From assembly GCA_013400975.1 (NCBI GenBank), contig WBMZ01003026.1, positions 62,001-126,000 of the forward strand: 64,000 bases of DNA. The letters run 5' to 3'. The translations under genes and the position numbers were made by a program. Positions within the stretch are counted from its first letter, which is position 1; each line of letters begins with the position of its first letter. The notes below the pieces were generated by a model, which was not told where the DNA came from, did no database searches, and saw nothing but the letters and a program-made list of their open reading frames with translations. Below, piece after piece: positions 36,308-64,000 of this stretch. Source of the DNA: Atrichornis clamosus. Lineage: Eukaryota; Chordata; Aves; Passeriformes; Menuridae.

Positions 36308-36460
36308 TGGGGTGGACTCATGCTGGGGACAGACACCACTTCCTTGGTGACACCATCACCTTTCCAGTCCTCACAGGCCCTCACAGCCCCTTATATCACT
36401 CCCAGTGGGATGTAAGCCAGAAGCAGATCCCACCTGAATAAAAGTGTCCATGCAGTGACA
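36308..36460 (+). other. AMN: AMN 3' UTR (short)
   Basis: About 150 bp from the stop codon to just past AATAAA at 36437-36442. No other hexamer is closer. Confidence 0.75.
36437..36442 (+). promoter_or_regulatory. AMN: AMN poly(A) signal
   Basis: AATAAA 130 bp after the stop codon, followed by AAGTGTCCATGCAGTGACAG; a standard distance and context. Confidence 0.8.
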
Positions 36461-37235
36461 GAAACCACAGCAAACCTTCGCTACTGGGACTCAGTCACAT
36501 GGACACGGCCCCCCTGTTGTTACTTCTGGGTTTTAAACTGTATTTTGCATGTATCAGTGATTTTTAGGTGGTTCAGCATTGAGATTTGAGTCTCAGGTGG
36601 TATCCAGGGAAGTTGGAGTCTAGCTGAGCATGCTTTAGCCAGCACCGTGCTGGATTTGCCCAGGGTGCACAGCAGGTTGAAGGAAGCGTCGCTGGATGCA
36701 TGACAGAAATTCAGTGCTCAAACACATTTGAGAACATATCCCAGAGCCTTCAGGGCTTGGATCCATTAACTGGAAGGTTGTTTTGCTTTCCAGCAGCATG
36801 TTCAGTGCTGGGGATCTCTGCTCAGGTTCCTCATTCCTCCTCTCACTCCCATCCACTGGGTGCTGGTGAGATGCAGTCCTGAGCAAACAACTCCCACCAC
36901 AGGGAAGCTCCAGGAGCTTGCTCCTTCCCTCTGTGCCTGGTATGAAACCCTCTTGGACCCATTTGGGAGTTCATTCTGTTGTTCCCTGAGGTGAGAAAGT
37001 CTTCTCATGGTACAAGGGGGAAGAGGTTTGGTGCTGGGGTCCCTGGGGAGGGATGCAGGCAGAAACCTGATGGTTGGGGACAGTAACACCAGCCTGTCTC
37101 TGATGAGCGTCAGGAGAGCATCACTGAGGGGCCTCGTTAGTGCTGGCCTGTCAAACACCCTCATCTGCCCACAATGTCAGGCAGTGCTTCATTATGGAGC
37201 AGGGCTGATGGCTGAGGCTGAAATTATGGATATGC

Positions 37236-37253
37236 ATGCAAATGTATGCAAAT
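37236..37253 (+). promoter_or_regulatory. Tandem octamer (ATGCAAAT) pair
   Basis: Two perfect ATGCAAAT octamers at 37236-37243 and 37246-37253, same strand, start to start 10 bp (one helical turn), preceded by ATATGC. Octamers bind POU factors (OCT1/2 family). The target gene is unknown. Confidence 0.4.
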
Positions 37254-38699
37254 TTACACTCTACTGGGTGTTCTGTAGGGCTTGTTGGCATATTCCATAA
37301 GGAAGCAGCTATTTTAAGTTTATAATACTTTATTCTAGTCTCTGGAAGACATAATCCCTTCTCAAAGGTCTGGGAATTCATCATTAGGTGCATCAGAGCC
37401 CGGACGAAAGGTAACAGGCAGCATGTGGTGGTGGGACCAGCCCTGCCCTCAGAGAGACCTCTGGAAACAGGCAGGATAAAAGCACGAGGCAGGCAGGGAA
37501 CAATGCCTCTCTGCGCTCCTGGTTGCTGCCGTGACTTTGCAAGTGGGGCAGAGCCAGGAGAAGGTCTGTGCTCAGGGCACACCCTTGGGATTTCACCATG
37601 CACGCCTCTCCTGAGGGTGCCCCTCCGGCAGCACTGGGATGAAAAGCAACTTGCCTGGGCAGGAGTTTCTGTTGCATGTGTCAGGCTCTTGGATGAAATG
37701 GTCACCAGCCAGGTCAAAAAGCAAAGGAAGCCACTGGCTGCTGCAGTTGTCAGCTGACACTGCCGGGTTGGGAATACCCAAGTCTCGCCATCCCATGGTC
37801 CCACAACCAGGGCATCCCTGGGGGAGCAGTGACCCAGGGACAGGACCCAAAAGCTCGCTGTACAACACACAGTCATTCCTGTGACGTGAGCCCAAGGGAA
37901 ACCCCCCACCCCAAGGCCTCATGCAGACTCCCCGAGGCCAGACAGGACGGCGAGGCCGGGCTGGAGCAGCTCTGCAGCCGTGGTGTTGCCATGGGGCCTG
38001 TGAGGGCAGCCACAGCCTCCCCCGGCCCCGCACGGCACGGCGCGGAGGCATTCACACCCCTGCTTTCTGCCTGTGAGAGCCTTTCTGTGTTGTCTTCCCT
38101 TTCACACCAGTTCACTGCAGGTGGCTGAGTCTCCTCCAGCCCACAAGCCTTCAAATTCACAAAGACACACGGGAGTTGCCTTTCCAGGTCCGGGGCTGAT
38201 GCAGTGCTGCACACCAGAGGCTGCTGCACCAGGCAGCCCATCACACCAGCGCTGCCCACACAAGGAAGGGGCTCAAGGGTCTTCCCCAGGGAGCCCCTTG
38301 CCACTCACCTTGGAGTAAATCTCTTCCCTTCCTGACTACTTTTGGGCCTCACTCCAGGATTGGGAGGGTCTTGGTGGCTGCATCCCCACAACATGTGCAG
38401 AAGGGGAGAGGCAAGAGCATCCTGTGGCCATGTGCTAGGGGAGGGAAGAGAGAACCCATTGGCAACAGGGACCATTGCACAAGATGGTGTCAGGATGGCG
38501 TCCTTCCCCTGCAACGGCTGAGGACTTCAGGTCTGCGTCCTGCCTGTGCACACAGGGATTTCGAGATGAGCCACAGGCCGGCTTGTGCTTGTGGAGTGGG
38601 ACAACATCCTGGGACACATCACCGACTGCACAGCCAGCATGGAGGGAGGCAAACCACCTTGTGGCAGGAATCACTGCCTGGTCACCCCTCCGTGTTGGC

Positions 38700-39270
38700 A
38701 TGTATGGATTTGCTGTTGGCGGAGCTTCATTTTTTTAAATGCATTAGCAGCTCGAGGTCACTTACAATAGAGGCTTTAATTAAAGTAGAGATCAATTTTT
38801 GTCAGTGCACGGGCAGAGCACAGTCTGTACTTTTCCTTCAGGAGCCACGTCCGCTCGCTTGTACAGAACGCGCTGCAGGGAGGGGGGAGCTCTGCAGGAA
38901 AAAATGAAGCACTAGAGTCAGTTTGCGATGCCAGGGACCAACAGCTGCTGGAAAAGCAGCTGTACCCGTGATCGCTGCACACCGACGCACGCAGACAGCC
39001 CACGGTGCAGGCAGGGCAACGCAAAGGGGGTCGGTAGTAACAGCGTCTCCTGGGATCCTGCCTAACCAAGGCATTTAATTCGCAGACATCTTTGGTAAGC
39101 AGCACATTAGATGGGTGGCTTATGTCGCCGAGGCTGTGCACGGCACGTCTGGGCACCTGATGGCTTTGTTTTGCTTTCGGTCCTGAGAGTCAGGCGTCCC
39201 CCGCTGTGACAGACTAATTCAAAATGCATTAGTGTTAATGGCAAGATCTCAGGATTCATTGCTTCCCAGG
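38700..39270. other. Candidate conserved non-coding block
   Basis: Non-repetitive sequence with AT-rich homeobox-like stretches (TTTTTTTAAATGCATTAGC, GGCTTTAATTAAAGTAGAG, GCATTTAATTCGCAG, CAAAATGCATTAGTGTTAAT) between GC-rich parts. Conservation cannot be assessed here. Confidence 0.25.
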
Positions 39271-42200
39271 GTCTTAAAAGAAAAAGCAACCTACACACTA
39301 TTAATGGACACCAACTCACAGTGCCTTCCCTCTGCACAATACAGCCACTCATGGAAGTTGTACAAACCCGGATTCAGACTGGCACAGTCCTCAAAATATC
39401 TCTGAGCCTAAAGACAGACTTGGCCCAATGAATTTATTCTCTAATCTTTTTTAGCAGGAGGTAGCAGTGGCGGGAGGGAGGGCATTTGGCAGGGACCGGT
39501 CTGACCGGAGCGCAGGCGCTGGCCAAGGCACTGCGGGGTGGCAGCCGAGCTCTGGCCATCAGCACGCAGGGCTCTGCACTGCTCGTCCTCACGGGACCGC
39601 GGAGCAGGGACTGCGTAAGAAACAGGAGCGGAGGCGATGCTGAAAAAAGTCTGAGGGTTTTATCTGTGAGAAAGCACCAGTAAAGCTGCATGAACCTGTG
39701 CAGTCAGATGACAAAAAAGTGCTGCAGCTTATTGGGGAGTAGGGAAAATATTTGCTGCAAGGACAGGGAAGGGGCTGATTCCTGAGTCCATGTTCCTCCT
39801 CTGGCTGGAGCACAGCACTGCAGCTCCCGCTGGCTGAGCACGTCCTGCTGTCTTCTGCTCCTGTCCTCAGCTAACCCGGCCGGCAGCGCTGGCCTGAGCA
39901 TCAGGCACCGCTGGGACACGCTCCTGCCAACGCTTGGCTTTCCCGGGCATCCCGCACCAGCCTTGCAGTTGCTGCCCAGTCTTGTCATCACCCCCTCCTC
40001 AAAAGCATGTTTTGGAGGTTTTGCAAGCACCAAGATCATGCTGGCTCCTTCCAAGCACTGTGCCTTCCACCCTGCTTCCTTGATGTGGCCCCTGTGCCCA
40101 TGGCACCCCTTCCCCTCCAGCAGAGCCCCTCCAGCCCCGTGCGCTGCCCTGCTGGCGGCAAGTCCAGGCCGTGGGGAGCAGTTCTCACCCCGCAGGAAGG
40201 GGCTGCCCTGCACTGGGCGAGGGTGGCAGCAGTCACAGCTCTTGCCCCGTGAGCTGCCAGGAGCCCCAAGGCTGCCAAGGAGGGACGTAAGGGGAAGTTG
40301 AGAGGGCAGCCACATTTACAGCGGTGCAGGCAGGCAGGAGAAGGCAGTCTAGAGCTGCTGCCGCAGCAGTGGAAGGCAAGGGCTGGGCAAGTGAACCCTG
40401 CTTTTTGGATTGTTTTCCTCCTTTCTGCTTGCCGGAGCTGCTTCATACAGAGCAGCTGGTGCAAACTGGAACATGAGATGCTCCAGTAGCCTGGCATGCA
40501 AGAATGCCATGTCTCCTTTTTCCTTTTTCTTTTGAAATAAACTAAACTCAGCAAGACAAGGTTTTTGGTCATGATGCGACACCTTTCTTTGACTAATACT
40601 TTGCTTAACTGCACCTCAAGGTGCAGTTCAGTTCCCACAGTCATCTCTTCCCTCAGACCTTTCCTGCTTCTCAGTGCTTTAGGCTACCAGTGCCAGCTCT
40701 TAAGGTTCTTCACATCTGCTTTCTCCCAGGGATGCCAACCTGGCACTGTGCAGAACAAAGGTGCCTGCACCTCCAGCATTTCCATGCTGAAGTCCCCTCC
40801 CTGTGATTTAGCTGTGTTAAGCACTTACACTGTGATAAAGTGAGCTTTTATGCACACCCTCTCCAGCAGATTGCACCTATTTAGAAGCTGTTTATTCTCA
40901 GCACATCTGTTCTGTAGACAGAGATGGTGGCAGATGAGTTTAGTTCTTGGGTAGCAAGTGACACCATAACATATTCCAAAATACTCTGTATTTTGGGGCC
41001 AAGATCTGTGCTAGAAGTGACCCATTGTTCCAGTGCATGGTACACCCACCACCTCAGCTCCAGGACCTGATGTAATGCCTCTGGGAAGGTGGAATGAGCA
41101 GAGGAACAGGCAGAGACCAAATTACCCTCATTCCTTGTGTAACTCAATTTCTCACTTCTGAGCCTAGACTGGTAGCCTCCAGGGATAAGAAAGTGCATTG
41201 TCAAGAGAATAATTTCACATCCTGAATTTCTGCATTTCTGAAAGTTTTCCTGAGGGCTCAAGAGGACTCTTTAGGTAACTAGAATCAAAAGCTGTAAGGG
41301 AAGAGATGATTTGCAAGGGGCTCTAATAGAGGGCTTGAGGAGGAATTCTGCTTGGCCAGACTTGAGCAGGAAAAAAAAGAATAATGTATTCATATGAGCA
41401 ATTAATTTATTTTTCTAGAAACGTTCTCCTGCTTAAATTATAACCAAGCCCTGGCACTGCTGAGTGCTATGATTTAATACCCCCATAATTAAAGACTTTG
41501 TTGTCATCGTAAGTCCTCGCTGTGCAGAGAAAAATCAGCTCAAGAGCAGGAGAAATGTTTTTTAAAAGTCAAAGGCTGATTAGCATGAATACTTGTGAGA
41601 AGGCTTCCGGCACAGAGCCCTCAAACCTCCTGTCAGCTACCACCCCTTCCCCAGGGCAGAGTGGGGGTTCACCTTCCCAAACCAACCCAGCCCAGCCTGC
41701 CCAGGTAGGTTTGGTCAGGCAAGGCACAGCAGGGTCCGAAACACGCACCTAGGCCGGCCCTGTTAAGGGCTAGACAAACCAAGAAGCAATTCAGGAATGT
41801 TTGGCACTCCTTAAGGGATGAGGGATGCTTACCCAGGACACACCAGAGCAGCCACTGGCTCTGTCTAGCTACAGTGGGCTCTGTGGTGCTCAAACACATG
41901 AGCATGAGGGAAGCTTTAAAAAAACAACCCACGTGAGGGGCTGCACCATTCACACATCAATCCTCGAAATGTTCCTAAGCCTTTCTTTGGGATTACTCTT
42001 TTGACAAAACATCAAATATATTTATTGTTTTATCATACTTAAGATGCGTGAATGGATCCTGCAGCCTCCTCACTCTGCATTGGCCGTAAGGAAATAGTCA
42101 TATAAATCATTTAAAAAGGAATTAATAGGGCCAGCGACTCAGTGGAATGACAATTCTGGCACAAACCGAGAGCACAAAATTTCAGCACTGTGTTCCACCA

Positions 42201-42394
42201 AAAGGACTTCCATTGCTCCTGAACACTCATTTACCTTCAGCAGCATGCACCTTTCTCGTGGTGTTTGGGTACGGAGCTCCAAAGTGTCTGCAGTTTATGT
42301 AAAATGCCCATGTGAACAAAGTGAATTTACTATGAGACTGAAGAAGTGTCAGTGGCAGATTGTTTTCAGATGTCAAGACAGACGACTATGAACT

Positions 42395-44014
42395 TTAAAA
42401 CCTCCCTCTTCTGCTTTATTGACATGTAAATTGTTCAAAAATGTTCTCACAATTCAATAATTACAAAGACTTAGACTTACATTAAAAAAGTAAAAACCAG
42501 AAAACCCCCAAAGCAGTAGTGTCCAGCTCTAACTGAGCCCCTTTATCAAGAATCTGAGAAAAAGAGCAAGTACTGTCGAACACTTAACGTAACAGGATTA
42601 AATGTTGACTAGAACACTCAGTTTAAACTAAAGATAAGTGCACATCCTATACAGTGTTTCAGAAAAGAACATTAGCCATTGGTATATCATTAGCCCATTT
42701 AAACTGAATTTTAAATAAGTGACATCCAACTGTCATAAAATTGGCACAGAAGGCACACTAGTGTGACAATGACAAACTGGATATGCCAGCCACTGAATTA
42801 ATTACAAGCTTTTAATGAAACATGGTCACAAATCTTTGATTACTAAATGTATAATACATGGAAGCATGAGATTAAATATACACGCAAAACATCACTGCAC
42901 GTTGGGCCATCGCAAAATATACAGGAGTGTGTTGTGCATTTTTCTACATGATCAATACTTGATTAATAATCATGGGGTCTTCATGCAGGTGAGGATACAA
43001 TTAATGAGAAAAGCAGCACCCCCAGTTACACATCCTTCACGTTCCACTTTGGTAGCCAATAGTCAGACTGATGTTTTAGTGCGATACAGTCCCTTAGGGC
43101 CAGCAGACTCTGAGGGCAACGTGTCCACGAGAAGGCTTGCCAGCTTAACAGTGTAGTGTGCCCTTACACCGAAAAACCCAGGAGAAACCACTTCTCAGGA
43201 GCAGGTAGGCAGGAACTAGGAGTAAAATTCTTTTCACAGCAGTAATTACCAGTATTTTGAAAGCCCTGACTAATGACAGATTGATGAGGACTAAAAAGCA
43301 GGGAATGGGTAGTGATAACTGGCAGTAGTCCTATGTACAAGACTAAAAAGTTGGTAGAAAGATAGAAAGACCGTTATGCAGCTGCATATGTAATGGCTAA
43401 ATGAATTAAAAGGCCACAAAACTATAACCAACTTTTCTTTGACTTCCTGGTGATTCTATTGATGTTGGAAACAACCTACAGCTTCCTAGCATTCTCCTTA
43501 AGATTTAGGAAACAAAGAGTTATGTGAAAAAGTGAAAAGTGTATTCATCGGAGGATGTAACTAGACCTGCTCACATTTCCTATTCAGAGGTCCAAATTCT
43601 GTCTAAAAGGATTTCCTGCTAATCAGACATTACATCATTCTATAGAAAAATAATATTCCTGATATTGTAGCAACGTTATCAGTAACTCTCTCTATTTCTC
43701 TTTCACCATAAGAATAAGACTATTTACTGGTGGCCTTAAATGCTCCTATGCAATAAAACTGTGTCACAGCTGTGCAGAAAGGGATCGACCGTAACTGAGC
43801 AGTGAACAATTCCGCATAAAAAGCTCAATCGCTATTAGTAAAGAATTTTCTTCATTTCAATAGTTTGTATCTACAATCTGGATATATAATTATTCTTGTA
43901 CAACACTAGAGAGTCTGTGTCAGTCTTGGCACTAGCATCTGAGACAGCTTTGCCCTGCTGTTGAATACCATGGAGCAGTGGATGACCGGAGCCGGAGTGG
44001 CCAGAGCGGTGGCG
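42395..44014 (-). other. CDC42BPB: CDC42BPB 3' UTR
   Basis: A stretch of 1.6 kb downstream of the minus-strand stop codon without coding potential, AT-rich, ending just past AATAAA (TTTATT on the plus strand at 42415-42420). The length is close to what I recall for mammalian CDC42BPB. Another TTTATT at about 42019 could give a slightly longer 3' end. Confidence 0.65.
42415..42420 (-). promoter_or_regulatory. CDC42BPB: CDC42BPB poly(A) signal
   Basis: AATAAA on the minus strand, 1.6 kb after the stop codon, in AT-rich context. Confidence 0.6.

Positions 44015-64000
<19,986 letters not shown>

Larger units (their letters stand above)
36461..42394. other. AMN-CDC42BPB convergent spacer
   Basis: Spacer of 5.9 kb between two convergent 3' ends. 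No coding exon, CR1 copy or RNA gene was recognised. It mixes GC-rich parts (37.4-38.7 and 39.4-40.4 kb) with AT-rich, TAAT/POU-motif-bearing parts (37.2-37.4, 38.7-39.3, 41.4-42.2 kb). Open frames overlap on both strands and look accidental. Confidence 0.6.

Noticed and set aside
35508..36350. A 280-codon open frame on the plus strand covering AMN exons 11 and 12.
   Set aside because: It reads through introns and covers the two real exons only in part. The spliced frames explain the conserved tail motifs.
37151..37909. A 252-codon minus-strand open frame between AMN and CDC42BPB.
   Set aside because: No recognisable domain, low-complexity Ser/Pro/Cys content, and overlapping open frames on the other strand; probably a by-product of GC-rich DNA.

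Overview
The window is vertebrate nuclear DNA, most likely from a bird. Three split genes are recognisable from their exon translations and GT..AG splice sites. The repeats are 3' ends of CR1 LINEs, several with the terminal ATTCTGTG-type tail typical of avian genomes. Nothing prokaryotic, viral or CRISPR-like was seen. Gene order and orientation (TRAF3 +, AMN +, CDC42BPB -) match what I recall of human 14q32.32.

Region 1 (1-9.05 kb): the end of TRAF3. It holds an intron tail, the last coding exon (1240-1811, the whole TRAF-C/MATH domain) and a long AT-rich 3' UTR reaching candidate poly(A) signals at 8939 and 9011. Region 2 (9.05-14.65 kb) is a GC-rich intergenic spacer with no supported gene. 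Its last 500 bp carry possible AMN control sequences.

Region 3 (14.65-36.45 kb): AMN (amnionless) in 12 coding exons. Their phases join without conflict into a 473-residue (or 479-residue) type I membrane protein with signal peptide, cysteine-rich ectodomain, one membrane helix and a tail with two NPx[F/Y] endocytosis signals. AMN is the membrane and sorting partner of cubilin. Introns 3, 9 and 10 carry CR1 fragments and intron 1 contains a CpG-rich island.

Region 4 (36.45-42.4 kb): spacer between the convergent 3' ends of AMN and CDC42BPB, without genes but with AT-rich homeobox/POU-type sequence, including two ATGCAAAT octamers exactly 10 bp apart. Region 5 (42.4-64 kb, minus strand): the 3' part of CDC42BPB (MRCK-beta). 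A 1.6 kb 3' UTR and 13 coding exons encode the last 655 residues: second half of the C1 domain, PH domain, CNH (citron) domain, CRIB motif and Ser/Pro-rich C-terminus. The kinase and coiled-coil exons lie beyond 64 kb.

The genes are not an operon-like system. TRAF3 is a cytosolic signalling adaptor, AMN an endocytic receptor subunit and CDC42BPB a Cdc42 effector kinase; they share only conserved linkage. I found no undescribed biological system. The best leads are the shared antisense orientation of all seven CR1 fragments, a NAGNAG acceptor in CDC42BPB, lineage differences in AMN motifs, and several candidate conserved non-coding blocks.
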